Shown here one piece after another: positions 1 to 8,361 of a DNA stretch of 41,273 nt (positions within the stretch are counted from its first letter, which is position 1; every line of letters begins with the position of its first letter). The stretch is from Actinomadura sp. KC06 (GTDB lineage Bacteria; Actinomycetota; Actinomycetes; Streptosporangiales; Streptosporangiaceae). The DNA lies in assembly GCF_004348735.1 (NCBI RefSeq), contig NZ_SMKT01000075.1:1-41273 (forward strand), in the 5' to 3' direction. The position numbers and the translations under genes were made by a program. The notes beneath the pieces were generated by a model. That model was not told the origin of the DNA. It saw nothing but the letters and a program-made list of their open reading frames with translations, and made no database searches.

Positions 1-1452
1 GGGGCGGCCTCGGGAGAGGCCGGGGCGGGGCTTCTTCCAGTGGCCGCGGGTGAAGTCCGGGACCGCGACCGCGCGGCTGCCGATCTTGAGGGACCGTTCG
101 CTCAGCGGGATCACCGAGCACCAGGACGCGGAGTCGTAGACGTCGATGTCCGGGGTCAGGCCCAGCCGCATCAGCTGGATGGTGCGCCAGAGGGAGATGT
201 AGTCCATGCCGCCGTGGCCGCCACCGCCCGGGCCGACGTCCGTCCACAGCCAGTGGTCGTGGTTCTTGAAGTCGTCGTTGAAGTTCCGCCAGGTGTGGTT
301 GGTGTGGCCGAGGGTCTCCAGATAAATGCGCTGCGGGTCGCCGGACCAGACCCCGCGGGTTCCGACGAGGGTGTTCGCCCGGCTGTAGGGGTGCGGGGTC
401 GACACTTCGTGCTCGGCGCGCAGGAAGCGTCCTTTCGCGGTCTCGATGAAGCAGGTGTTGCGGTCGCCGGAGATGTAGTCGTCCTTCCAGGACGGGTGGT
501 CGCGCGGCATGTGCTCCTTGCGGTAGAGCGCCAGCCCGAACGCCGGGGACGCCACCGAGACCAGGCGGACGAAGCGGTCGCCGCGGGTGATGTCCATGCA
601 GGCGCCGACCGGGGCGAGGCCGTGCATGGGGTAATGGCTGGCGTTCGTCCGGGTGTGCCATTTGCGGCGCCAGCCCTCGGGGTAGTACGCGCCGTGGAAG
701 AGGTACGGGTTGCGCAGATCGTGGACGTAGCCGCCCGAGCCGTGCAGGAGGTCGCCGAAAAGGCCCTGCTTGACCATCGTCAGGACGCGCAGTTCTTCGC
801 GTCCGTAGTTGCAGTTCTCCAGCAGCCAGCAGTGTTTGCGGGTTTGCTCGGACGTGCGGACGAGGTCCCAGATGTCGTCCAGCCGGGTGGCGATCGGCAG
901 CTCGACGGCGACGTGCTTGCCGTGCCGGAGCGCGGCCTTGGCCATCGGGTAGTGCCACTCCCAGGGGGTGGCGATGTAGACGAGGTCCACGTCGTCGCGG
1001 GTCACGAGATTGCGGTAGTCGTCCTCGCCCTTGCTGTAGGTGGCCGGGCGGGGCTGCCCGCCTTCGGTCTCGACCCGGTCGGCGGCCCGCTCGGTCTGCT
1101 CGCGGCGGATGTCGCACAGCGCGGTGATCCGCGCGCCGGGGATCGGGAAGAAGAGCGGAAGCTGCCCCGCGCCGCGGTTGCCGAGCCCGATGATCGCCAC
1201 GCGGACGGTGTCGAATCCCTCGAAGGGGACGTCGGTCATGGTCTTCTCGCGGCCGCGGGGCGGCTCCCGGCCGGTGGAGTCGTCGGCGATCGCCGGTAGC
1301 CCGGCGAAGCCGGTCAGGCCGGCGGCGAGCCCGGCGGTGACGCCGGCGCCTGCGCCGGTTCTCAGAATGTCGCGGCGGGACGGGCGGGAGCCGTCGGAGG
1401 CTCCGTCATCGGAATCGTGCGGGGGGACGGCGGGGGGCACGTGAGGGAGCAC
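1..1452 (-). CDS. GH109-like Gfo/Idh/MocA glycosidase, Tat-exported, C-terminus cut by window edge
   Basis: A 484-codon open frame runs off the window without a stop. The N-terminus has a twin-arginine signal (SRRDIL, then a Gly/Ala-rich segment). A Rossmann domain follows, with VAIIGLGNRGAG as dinucleotide-binding loop. The segments WHYPMAKAALRHGKHV, LLENCNYGREEL and HYPMHGLAPVGACMDITRGD resemble GH109 enzymes, which cleave alpha-N-acetylgalactosaminides by an NAD-dependent redox mechanism; the family assignment is from memory of its motifs. The GTG at 1452 is chosen because AGGAG lies 8 nt upstream; a second GTG is four codons in. Only the last residues should be missing. An exported glycan-trimming role is inferred. 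A general Gfo/Idh/MocA oxidoreductase is the alternative. Confidence 0.82.
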   Translation of the reverse strand, partial: MLPHVPPAVPPHDSDDGASDGSRPSRRDILRTGAGAGVTAGLAAGLTGFAGLPAIADDSTGREPPRGREKTMTDVPFEGFDTVRVAIIGLGNRGAGQLPLFFPIPGARITALCDIRREQTERAADRVETEGGQPRPATYSKGEDDYRNLVTRDDVDLVYIATPWEWHYPMAKAALRHGKHVAVELPIATRLDDIWDLVRTSEQTRKHCWLLENCNYGREELRVLTMVKQGLFGDLLHGSGGYVHDLRNPYLFHGAYYPEGWRRKWHTRTNASHYPMHGLAPVGACMDITRGDRFVRLVSVASPAFGLALYRKEHMPRDHPSWKDDYISGDRNTCFIETAKGRFLRAEHEVSTPHPYSRANTLVGTRGVWSGDPQRIYLETLGHTNHTWRNFNDDFKNHDHWLWTDVGPGGGGHGGMDYISLWRTIQLMRLGLTPDIDVYDSASWCSVIPLSERSLKIGSRAVAVPDFTRGHWKKPRPGLSRGRP

Positions 1453-1493
1453 GCTGACCACTCCTGAGGAAATGGGTTCCTTCGGCGGACGTG

Positions 1494-1522
1494 AGTATCG
1501 ATCAAGCGCGTGCGTCCAACAA
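1494..1522 (-). promoter_or_regulatory. Candidate promoter of the GH109-like gene
   Basis: Read on the minus strand, TTGTTG (1517-1522) and GATACT (1494-1499) are 17 bp apart, a sigma70-like arrangement about 40 nt upstream of the GTG start. The match is partial, so this is inference. Confidence 0.35.
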
Positions 1523-1608
1523 TGTCCGGAACCGGTCATGATTTTCAGGTGTGCTCGATGGATGTAAGTTCAGCCAGTTGAGGCCGCCGCGACGTGATTA
1601 CGGTCGTG

Positions 1609-1624
1609 CCGGAATGCATTCCGG
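1609..1624. repeat. 16-bp perfect palindrome
   Basis: CCGGAATGCATTCCGG is its own reverse complement. It lies between the stop of the unknown gene at 1650 and the promoter region of the GH109-like gene. It could be an operator. With no loop it is a poor terminator. Confidence 0.4.
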
Positions 1625-1649
1625 ATGGCGACCACGGTTCTGTCTATGG

Positions 1650-2195
1650 TCAGCGATGCCGTTCGGCTATCTTCATCGTCCAGTCGTAGAACGCTTTCGG
1701 GTCGCCGAGGGCTTTTTGCAGGCTGGGCTCGACGATGGGGGCGTTGGCGGCGTTGAGGAGGTCGAACAGGCCGAGGTAGGACCATTCCCAGAGCATGGCG
1801 TCGAAGTTGTAGGCGTGCATGAGCGGGGTGAGGCGTCGCCGGATGCCGGTGACCTCTTCCGGGGAGAATCCGGCTTCGCCCAACCGGAGGATGGTCGCGC
1901 GTTCGTCTTCGGGGGCGAACTGCGTATCCAGGAACGGCTCTAGGAGGTCGCCCCAGGTATCTTGGCGGAGTTTCCAGGCGATTCCGTGGCGGCCGCAGAA
2001 CTGTTCGAGGTCGGACTGCTGCCGTTTGGGGATGAACAGCGTCTCGCCGTGAGCCGTTCGTATTTCGGGCCTGATGGCCTTCCAGTCGGCATCGCGGATC
2101 TGCGCGGGCGTGACCATTCCGAAGGGGTGGACTGTGGCGCCGCGAAAGTCGTAGCGCAGGAAGCAGATGCGGTCCTCCGCGAAGTCGACCTCCAT
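1650..2195 (-). CDS. Hypothetical protein, 181 residues, 5' end possibly frameshifted
   Basis: I do not recognise the family. The protein is soluble, mixed alpha/beta, rich in Trp and acidic residues, and ends in a helical segment (MHAYNFDAMLWEWSYLGLFD and onward). No signal peptide or membrane helix is visible. The ATG at 2195 is the first start in this frame but has no good ribosome site. The frame stays open upstream to a stop at 2295-2297 and reads protein-like there (ISQLVDLPHTPPKDDPEP just before the Met) without any start codon. A start exists at 2320 in another frame; inserting one base near 2255 would join them. The true protein may therefore be about 40 residues longer. It faces the divergent gene at 2337. 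Confidence 0.6.
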   Translation of the reverse strand: MEVDFAEDRICFLRYDFRGATVHPFGMVTPAQIRDADWKAIRPEIRTAHGETLFIPKRQQSDLEQFCGRHGIAWKLRQDTWGDLLEPFLDTQFAPEDERATILRLGEAGFSPEEVTGIRRRLTPLMHAYNFDAMLWEWSYLGLFDLLNAANAPIVEPSLQKALGDPKAFYDWTMKIAERHR

Positions 2196-2336
2196 CGGTT
2201 CAGGGTCGTCCTTCGGAGGCGTGTGCGGAAGGTCGACAAGCTGTGAGATTCGCCGCTGCCGGGGTCGGCGTCGTACTTCCGCGTCGTCGGCCGATCACGT
2301 AGGGTGCCCTGGACCAACATGCGGGAGGCCAGGCGA

Positions 2337-3182
2337 ATGGACGCGGCGCAAGCGATTTCCTTGGTGGTGGATTGGATCCGGGCGCGCGGCCTGGACTATC
2401 CCACCACGGGATTGACGGCGGATCGCTTTGAGGCCGGGTGGAGCGTCTACGCGCCGGTGGAGGTCGACGAGAGCGACCCCATGGCATTTCTCGACATGCC
2501 GGTGGGACGGTCGGTGTTCCTGGTGGGCGACTCCGGCCGTATCGAGGAGGTGTCGTCCTCGGTTCCGCCGCAGCACGCGCAAGACGAGTTCACCGCGCGG
2601 GAACGGACCGCCAGCGGCGGAAAGGGCGCCAACGGCGGGAAGGACGCCGACGCTTACATGGCCGAGTTCGTGCAGTGGCTGGAGCAGGAGGAATCGGCGG
2701 ACGAGCCGTCCATCAGCGGGTTCACCATTGTCGGCCCCGGCGGCGAAGGCGGCCCGGACGACGTGATCGCCGCGGAGGCGTCGCGGCTGATCGAGCCGAT
2801 CGTGCAGCAGCTGGCGCTGCTCGGCCCGTCCGAGTGGGAGTGGCTGTGGGCGGAATTCGCGTTCACCGTCTCCGCCGAGATCGCCCACCTGCGCTTCTCG
2901 TCCTACCATCGATCAGTCGTCGTTCCGGTTCCGGAGCCGGTGGCCGCGCTCGTCCGCGAGCAAAGGCACGTCGCGGCGGGAATGTCGGCCGGGCCGTGGT
3001 GGCGGCTGCTACTGACCGTCACGAACCGCGGCGAGACGACCGTGAACTACGACTACGGCGACGGTCCTTTCCCGCACGACCAGATGCTGCCGCCCGAGGA
3101 TTACCGGAGCGATCTGGAGGCGTATCCCCGTCCGCGCGTACCGGCCTGGCTCGCGCGGTACATCGACGGCCCGGACGCATAA
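2337..3182 (+). CDS. Immunity-protein-like hypothetical, 281 residues
   Basis: Begins MDAAQAISLVVDWIRARGLD. The N-terminal ~85 residues, with the run MPVGRSVFLVGDSGRIEEVSS, resemble small YrhB/Imm35-type domains. A Gly/Lys-rich linker follows. The C-terminal third, with PWWRLLLTVTNRGETTVNYD, then DGPFP, then a Pro-rich YPRPRVPAWLARYIDG end, resembles the YezG/DUF600-type immunity fold. These resemblances are from pattern memory and are weak. The ATG at 2337 is preferred because GGGAGG lies 8 nt upstream; an upstream ATG at 2304 lacks a site. No toxin gene is visible next to it. It ends 10 nt before the convergent response-regulator gene. Confidence 0.7.
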   Translation: MDAAQAISLVVDWIRARGLDYPTTGLTADRFEAGWSVYAPVEVDESDPMAFLDMPVGRSVFLVGDSGRIEEVSSSVPPQHAQDEFTARERTASGGKGANGGKDADAYMAEFVQWLEQEESADEPSISGFTIVGPGGEGGPDDVIAAEASRLIEPIVQQLALLGPSEWEWLWAEFAFTVSAEIAHLRFSSYHRSVVVPVPEPVAALVREQRHVAAGMSAGPWWRLLLTVTNRGETTVNYDYGDGPFPHDQMLPPEDYRSDLEAYPRPRVPAWLARYIDGPDA

Positions 3183-3192
3183 GGGCCTCGGC

Positions 3193-3879
3193 TCAGGCCA
3201 GATCGGCATCGTGGGCGAGAATGGCCGCCTGCACGCGGTTGGCGAGGCCGAGTTTCGCCAAGGCACGGCTCACATGCGCCTTCACGGTGGCCTCGCTCAT
3301 GGTGAGCGCACGGCCGATCTCGGTGTTGGACATCCCTCGCGCGACGGCTCGCACCACGTCCATTTCGCGGTCGGTGAGAACGGCAAGCCGTTCCCGGGCC
3401 GCCGCCGACCTCGACGCGCCGCTCTCGGCGAAATGCTCGATCAGCCGCCGGGTGACGGTGGGGGCGAGCATCGCGTGCCCGGCGGCGACGACGTGGACGG
3501 CCGCGGTGAGGTCGCGCGGCGGGGTGTCCTTGAGGAGGAACCCGACGGCACCCGCGCGCAACGCCTCGTGGACGTATTCGTCCAGGTTGAACGTGGTGAG
3601 CATGACCACCTTCGGAGGGGCGGGCGCGGCGGCGGCGCCCCGTCCAGCGGCGGCGTTCCGGCCTGCGGCGGCGATCTGACCGGCGGCGGTGAGGCCGTCG
3701 GTGCCGGGCATGCGCACGTCCATGAGCACCACGTCGGGACGGCACCGCGCGGCCGCCGCCACGGCCTCGGCCCCGTCGCCCGCTTCGGCGACGACGCTGA
3801 TCCCGCCGTCGCTCTCCAGGATCCGGCGCAGGCCGCACCGGACCAGGCGCTCGTCGTCGGCGATCAGCACGCGGATCAT
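3193..3879 (-). CDS. NarL/LuxR-family response regulator
   Basis: A DNA-binding regulator phosphorylated by the adjacent histidine kinase. The receiver domain spans residues 1-~135, with acidic pocket DD at 8-9, phosphoacceptor Asp54 (VVLMDVRMPG) and conserved Lys117 (GFLLKD). The LuxR helix-turn-helix spans about 165-228 (LTDREMDVVRAVARGMSNTE, then ATVKAHVSRALAKL). An Ala/Gly-rich insertion of about 20 residues (roughly 68-88) sits in the receiver before the beta-4 strand, which is unusual. Its ATG overlaps the kinase stop in an ATGA, so the two are translationally coupled. Confidence 0.93.
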   Translation of the reverse strand: MIRVLIADDERLVRCGLRRILESDGGISVVAEAGDGAEAVAAAARCRPDVVLMDVRMPGTDGLTAAGQIAAAGRNAAAGRGAAAAPAPPKVVMLTTFNLDEYVHEALRAGAVGFLLKDTPPRDLTAAVHVVAAGHAMLAPTVTRRLIEHFAESGASRSAAARERLAVLTDREMDVVRAVARGMSNTEIGRALTMSEATVKAHVSRALAKLGLANRVQAAILAHDADLA

Positions 3880-5072
3880 GCGGGCTCCTCGGCGGTGGTG
3901 GGGATGCGGGCGCGGACGGTGAAGCCGCCGTCCGGACGCGGGCCGGCGTCCAGCCGTCCGCCGACCAGTTCGAGGCGTTCGCGCAGGCCGATGAGGCCGA
4001 GACCGGCACCGGGCGGCGGCGGCCCGGCGGCGCCTTGAGTGTCGGCGGGCGGCTCGTTGGCCACGGTCAGCTCCAGGTGGTCCGGCCGGTAGCGCAGGAC
4101 GACCTCCGTCGCGGCCCCGCCGGCGTGTTTGTGGACGTTCGTCAGCGCCTCCTGCACGACCCGGTAGGCGGCGCGTTCGGCGGCGGCGGGCAGCGGTCGG
4201 GGCGTGCCCTCGTCCCGGCGGCGGACCGGCAGGCCCGCCGACCGGGACTGGTCGAGCAGCCGCCCCAGCTCCCCGAGCACGGGAAGGGCGGTGCTCGGGC
4301 GTCCGGCGGGCGGTGAGCGCAGCACGCCCAGCACGTCGCGCAGGTCGGTCAGCGCAGCCTGGCCAGTGGCGCGGATGAGCTCGGCCGTGTCCCGCGCGTC
4401 CTGGTCGGACGTGCCGACCTCGAGGGCCCCGGCATGCAGGACGATCAAGGAGACCTTGTGCGCGACGACGTCGTGCATCTCGCGGGCGATGCGGGTGCGC
4501 TCGGCCGCGCGGGCCCGTTCGGTCCGGGCGGCCTGGTCGCGTTCCAGCCGTTCGGCGCGCTCGGCGAGCCCGGCCAGGACCTGCCGGCGGGCGTTGATCC
4601 ACAGGCCCGCGACCAGCGGAAGGCCGACCAGGAACAGGACGGCGAGGACGCCGTCGAACGCCGACGTCGGGAAGCCGGGGCCGAGCGCGAACTCCAGGCC
4701 GGAGGTGTCGTAGAGGACGGGCAGCCCCAGGAGCGCAACGGCCGACGCGGCGGTGAACAGGGCGAGGTGGGCCCGGCGGCGCAGCGTCGTCGCCGCGTAG
4801 TAGGACGCGACGATGAAGCCCGGCCACCACGAGAACAGCAACGAGGCCGGAGCGGTGACGGCGAAGATCGGCCACAGGCGGTGCCTGGCCGTCGCAGCGG
4901 CCGTTCCCGTGATGGCGGCGAACGCGATGATCAGTGCGCCCCCGGCTCGGCCGGGCCGCTCACCGTAGTAGTCGAGCAGGACGAAGCCCGCCAGGAGCAG
5001 GCCCAGCGCACCCGGCGCGACACGATCGGCCAGCCGGGCTATAGGCTCCAACGCCCTGCCCTGCGGCGACAT
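3876..5072 (-). CDS. Sensor histidine kinase, NarL/DesK type
   Basis: Membrane sensor kinase partnered with the following response regulator. Four to five hydrophobic helices occupy the first ~150 residues (for example ALGLLLAGFVLLDYY and GVLAVLFLVGLPLVAGLWI). A coiled segment leads to the HisKA_3 dimerisation helix with phosphoacceptor His200 (AREMHDVVAHKV). The HATPase domain shows the N-box VVQEALTNVHKHA and the G-box GAGLGLIGLRERL. The ATG at 5072 gives 398 residues, normal for the family. A GTG at 5090 is an alternative; neither has a strong ribosome site, and the frame stays open further upstream. The stimulus is unknown. Confidence 0.9.
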   Translation of the reverse strand: MSPQGRALEPIARLADRVAPGALGLLLAGFVLLDYYGERPGRAGGALIIAFAAITGTAAATARHRLWPIFAVTAPASLLFSWWPGFIVASYYAATTLRRRAHLALFTAASAVALLGLPVLYDTSGLEFALGPGFPTSAFDGVLAVLFLVGLPLVAGLWINARRQVLAGLAERAERLERDQAARTERARAAERTRIAREMHDVVAHKVSLIVLHAGALEVGTSDQDARDTAELIRATGQAALTDLRDVLGVLRSPPAGRPSTALPVLGELGRLLDQSRSAGLPVRRRDEGTPRPLPAAAERAAYRVVQEALTNVHKHAGGAATEVVLRYRPDHLELTVANEPPADTQGAAGPPPPGAGLGLIGLRERLELVGGRLDAGPRPDGGFTVRARIPTTAEEPA

Positions 5073-5272
5073 CGTCCGCGCAGACTCCACGGCGCGAGCG
5101 TAACCAACCGGGGGCCCGGGCGAATCCGACGATCGTCGCGGCCTCTCGCACCAGAAGACGAGACAGCTCGATACCTGCGGACGACTGCGCGATCGACGTT
5201 CAGCCGACGCGCGCCCAGCCTGCCCGCCCCGAGGGTTGGGACGAAGGCTCATCGAATCGACCGGGAGGCGGA

Positions 5273-7258
5273 GTGGGGATCAGGGGGACGCGGGCGGGTG
5301 CGGCCGCGGCGGTACTGGTGATCGGGATGCCCGTCGCGGCAGGACCGTCGTCGGCATCGGCTGCGGCGCGGGCAGGCCAGAGACCTGAGCAGTTGTACGT
5401 CGCGCCGTGGGGAAAGGACACCTGGCCGGGCACGGTCGAGCGGCCCTTCGCCACACCGGCGCGCGCGCAGAAGGCCGTCCGGGAGCGGACGGCGCGGATG
5501 GCGTCTGACATCGTCGTGAACCTCCGGACCGGGACGTACCGGCTGGCGGCGCCGCTCGCCCTGACGGAGGGGGCGGGCGACTCGGGCCGCAACGGTCATC
5601 GGGTGATCTATCAGGCGTTCGGGTACGGGACGTCCCGCCAGGAGAAGGTGACGGTCAGCGGCGGCCGTCAGATCACCGGCTGGGGGCCCGACGAGAAGCA
5701 AAAAGGATTCTGGCGCGCCGACGTCGGAGGGCTCGATATCCGTCAGCTTTACGTCAACGACAGGCGGGGCTCGCGTCTCGTCCGCGGCAACTCGGGTCTC
5801 GCGGACAAGCTGAAAGTGACGAAGACCGGCTACACCACCACGAGTCCCATCCCGAGAACCTGGCGCAATCCCGCCGATATCGAGTTCGTGTACCGGTACG
5901 GCTATGTCGAGGGACGGTGCGGCGTTGCCGGGATCTCCGGCGACGCCGGGCGCACCACGATCACCATGGATCAGCCCTGCTGGGACATGCTCCGGAAGCT
6001 GTACGGCCCGGAAACGCCCCAGGAATGGTTCGAGGTGGAGAACTCCCCGAGCTTCGCCAGTAAGCCCGGCAGCTGGTATCTCGACCGGTCTCAATCCGGG
6101 AGGCATGTGCTGCTCTATCGGCCGCGGCCTGGAGAGGACATGCGCCGCGTCCAGGTCACCGCTCCCGTTCTTCAGACTCTCGTCAGCGGTACGGGCCGGG
6201 CCGGACGTCCATTGCACGATGTCGCATTCAAAGGGCTGACGTTCGCGCACGCCACCTGGCTTGCGCCCAGCGAGCCGGCCGGATTCGCCGCCGCGTGGAG
6301 CATGTACATGCGTCCGGCGAAGAACGGTGACATGACGCCGCTGACGGTGCCGGGCAACGTCGCATTCCGCACCGCGGAACGGATCAGTATCGAAGGCAAC
6401 CGGTTTGTCCATCTGGGCGCTCAGGCCCTGGAGTTCTCCGAGAACAGTTCGTACAACGTCGTGGACGGCAACGTCGTCACCGACGTGTCGGACGGAGGCA
6501 TCCTGATGGGCGTCGTCCCGCCCGACATGAAGGGCGTCAACCGCGGAAACCGGATCAGCAACAACTGGATTCACGGCACCGGAATGGACTACCGCGCCTC
6601 GTCCGCCATCTGGGACACCGCAACTCAGCAGACGACGATCGCCCACAACCAGGTCAACGACGTGCCGTACATCGGCATCCTGTCCGGTCCCAGCGAGGAT
6701 CTGCGGGGCATCATGCACGGCAACCGCGTCCTCAACAATCGCGTATTCCGGACCAACCGGCTCTTGGCGGACGGAGGCGGGATCTATCTCCGGGGCGAGC
6801 AGGGCACCTCATACGGGGACGGGGCCGTCGTCAGCGGCAACGCCGTCACCGAAAGCAAGTTCAACCCCGAATGGAATGTCGGCATCTACACCGACGACAG
6901 TTCCAAGTGGATGACCGTGGACCGCAATGTCGTCTACGGCTACGTGGCCTCCATCGGCGGATGCAGTGAGGAGTGGGGCGGACGGCCCGTCCAGAACGTG
7001 CGGTTCCGGGGGAACTTCTGGGACGACGCCGTCCCCGGATGGTTGGAGCGCAAAGAGTATCCGGGAGCCTGGCCTCCGGCCGACGAGCAGAACCCGGAAG
7101 AAGGCTGCGGCGAACCCCGGGAACTGCAATTCGCGAACAACACGAAACTGAACCCGGCCAACCCGGGCCAGGCATGCGCCGGCAGTCTCGCCTGTGCCGC
7201 GATCGTGCGTAAGGCCGGGCTGCTCCCGTCCTATCGCCATCTCCTGGACGCGCCGTAG
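5273..7258 (+). CDS. Secreted right-handed parallel beta-helix protein, GH141-like
   Basis: A 661-residue exported carbohydrate-active candidate. A Sec-type signal (positive start, then AGAAAAVLVIGMPVAAG) precedes LYVAPWGKDTWPGTVERPFA, the usual entry motif of parallel beta-helix polysaccharide enzymes. QLYVNDRRGSRLVRG and LLYRPRPGEDM are typical of GH141-like proteins (fucosidase or xylanase families). Many Asn/Gly-rich coil repeats follow (for example IEGNRF, NVVDGNVVTDVSDGGI, GNRISNNWI). Four late Cys residues may form disulfides. GTG at 5273 has GGGAGG 5 nt upstream. It may act with the GH109-like enzyme on host or plant glycans; substrate is unknown. Confidence 0.8.
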   Translation: MGIRGTRAGAAAAVLVIGMPVAAGPSSASAAARAGQRPEQLYVAPWGKDTWPGTVERPFATPARAQKAVRERTARMASDIVVNLRTGTYRLAAPLALTEGAGDSGRNGHRVIYQAFGYGTSRQEKVTVSGGRQITGWGPDEKQKGFWRADVGGLDIRQLYVNDRRGSRLVRGNSGLADKLKVTKTGYTTTSPIPRTWRNPADIEFVYRYGYVEGRCGVAGISGDAGRTTITMDQPCWDMLRKLYGPETPQEWFEVENSPSFASKPGSWYLDRSQSGRHVLLYRPRPGEDMRRVQVTAPVLQTLVSGTGRAGRPLHDVAFKGLTFAHATWLAPSEPAGFAAAWSMYMRPAKNGDMTPLTVPGNVAFRTAERISIEGNRFVHLGAQALEFSENSSYNVVDGNVVTDVSDGGILMGVVPPDMKGVNRGNRISNNWIHGTGMDYRASSAIWDTATQQTTIAHNQVNDVPYIGILSGPSEDLRGIMHGNRVLNNRVFRTNRLLADGGGIYLRGEQGTSYGDGAVVSGNAVTESKFNPEWNVGIYTDDSSKWMTVDRNVVYGYVASIGGCSEEWGGRPVQNVRFRGNFWDDAVPGWLERKEYPGAWPPADEQNPEEGCGEPRELQFANNTKLNPANPGQACAGSLACAAIVRKAGLLPSYRHLLDAP

Positions 7259-7323
7259 CGCACTCGCGGAAACCCTCAGCCGCCGAGGCTGATCTCGTTG
7301 CCTTCCGCGTTCCGGTAAATGAC

Positions 7324-7364
7324 GGCGGGCCGGGACGAGAGCGTCGGACTCGTCCCGGCCCGCC
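7324..7364. terminator. Bidirectional hairpin terminator
   Basis: A perfect 16-bp stem (GGCGGGCCGGGACGAG and its complement) closes a 9-nt loop. It lies between the convergent genes ending at 7258 and 7372, so it can serve both. There is no T-tract, common in high-GC actinobacteria. Confidence 0.8.
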
Positions 7365-7371
7365 CGGTGGG

Positions 7372-8238
7372 TCAGGCGGCTTGCGGTTGCCAGCCGTCGC
7401 GGTAGCGGACGCCGTCGCGGGCGAGCCGGACCTCGTCATGCCATGCCCGGGGAACCGCTTCGGTGCGGATCCGGTCGGGCCGTTCGACCACGACGCACAC
7501 CTCCTCGCCGGGCCACCACCATCCGCACGAGCGCGCCACCGCGGCCCAGTTGCCGAGGTGATCGAGCTGAGGCGGGTCGTAGTGCGCCATGCCGAGCCGG
7601 TGCAGGACGTCGTAGTAGGCGATCCACCCCGCGTCCTGCTGCCCGTACCAGCACACCGGTACGGGCCCGCGGGCGGTCAGCGTGGCCTTGACGGGAGAGC
7701 GGAACCCGTGGGCGAGGCTCCGGTGCAGGGCGGTATGGACGCCCCGGTGCAGGATCACGACCAGTGGAACACCAGCGCGGAGCGCCTCCAGTGGAGGCAG
7801 TTCGGGCCAGCGTTCACCGGTCTTGCCCATCCGCGCCGGGGCCAGCTCGGGATCGATGTAGTCGACCCCGGCGCTGAGCGCGCCGCGGAGCCGGGACGCG
7901 ATCATGGCGAGGTCGCTGGCGACCCGGGACCGTCCCGGCGCACGCGGGTCCCAGATCTGCCGGTACATCTCGTCCAGCGTGGGCAGGCCCGCGACCAGCG
8001 GGATCGCCTGCGCCGGAGAGTCGGCCCACACGAACCTGGGCCGTGGACGGGACATCCGTGCGTAGATCGCAGTGAGGCTGCGTTCGGTGGTCTGCCGGTC
8101 GGCGGGATCCGTGGACAGGCCGTACTCCAGCCATTCCTGCCGGATCTTGACTGCTTCCCGCCACCGGTCCTGAGCGTTCTTTCCGCGGACATCGGCCGCG
8201 GGGCGAGCGGCGTCTTCGCGCCGCATGGGCGCGGTCAC
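7372..8238 (-). CDS. DUF6745-like hypothetical protein, 288 residues
   Basis: Soluble protein of unknown function. The N-terminal part reads like other actinobacterial proteins of this kind (EWLEYGLSTDPADRQTTERS, then SRPRPRFVWADSP). The C-terminal part has SCGWWWPGEEVCVVVERP and ends ARDGVRYRDGW, which matches my memory of DUF6745 proteins. No signal peptide or membrane segment is seen. The GTG at 8238 is the longest start; an ATG four codons later (8226) is equally possible, and neither has a clear ribosome site. It lies downstream of the M23 peptidase gene on the same strand but a strong hairpin separates them. Confidence 0.72.
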   Translation of the reverse strand: MTAPMRREDAARPAADVRGKNAQDRWREAVKIRQEWLEYGLSTDPADRQTTERSLTAIYARMSRPRPRFVWADSPAQAIPLVAGLPTLDEMYRQIWDPRAPGRSRVASDLAMIASRLRGALSAGVDYIDPELAPARMGKTGERWPELPPLEALRAGVPLVVILHRGVHTALHRSLAHGFRSPVKATLTARGPVPVCWYGQQDAGWIAYYDVLHRLGMAHYDPPQLDHLGNWAAVARSCGWWWPGEEVCVVVERPDRIRTEAVPRAWHDEVRLARDGVRYRDGWQPQAA

Positions 8239-8295
8239 CGCGCGCGGGCGTCGCCGCCCTTCCGGTTGGAGATCATGTTTCGATGATGGCCTGCG

Positions 8296-8331
8296 CCCCG
8301 CCGTCCGCGCAACCCTGCGCGGACGGCGGGG
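8296..8331 (-). terminator. Hairpin terminator after the M23 peptidase gene
   Basis: A perfect 16-bp stem (CCCCGCCGTCCGCGCA and its complement) with an ACCC loop lies 30 nt past the stop of the minus-strand peptidase gene. No T-tract follows. Confidence 0.75.
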
Positions 8332-8361
8332 ACCGGAGCCGGATCGGGGGAGGGCCGCCGG

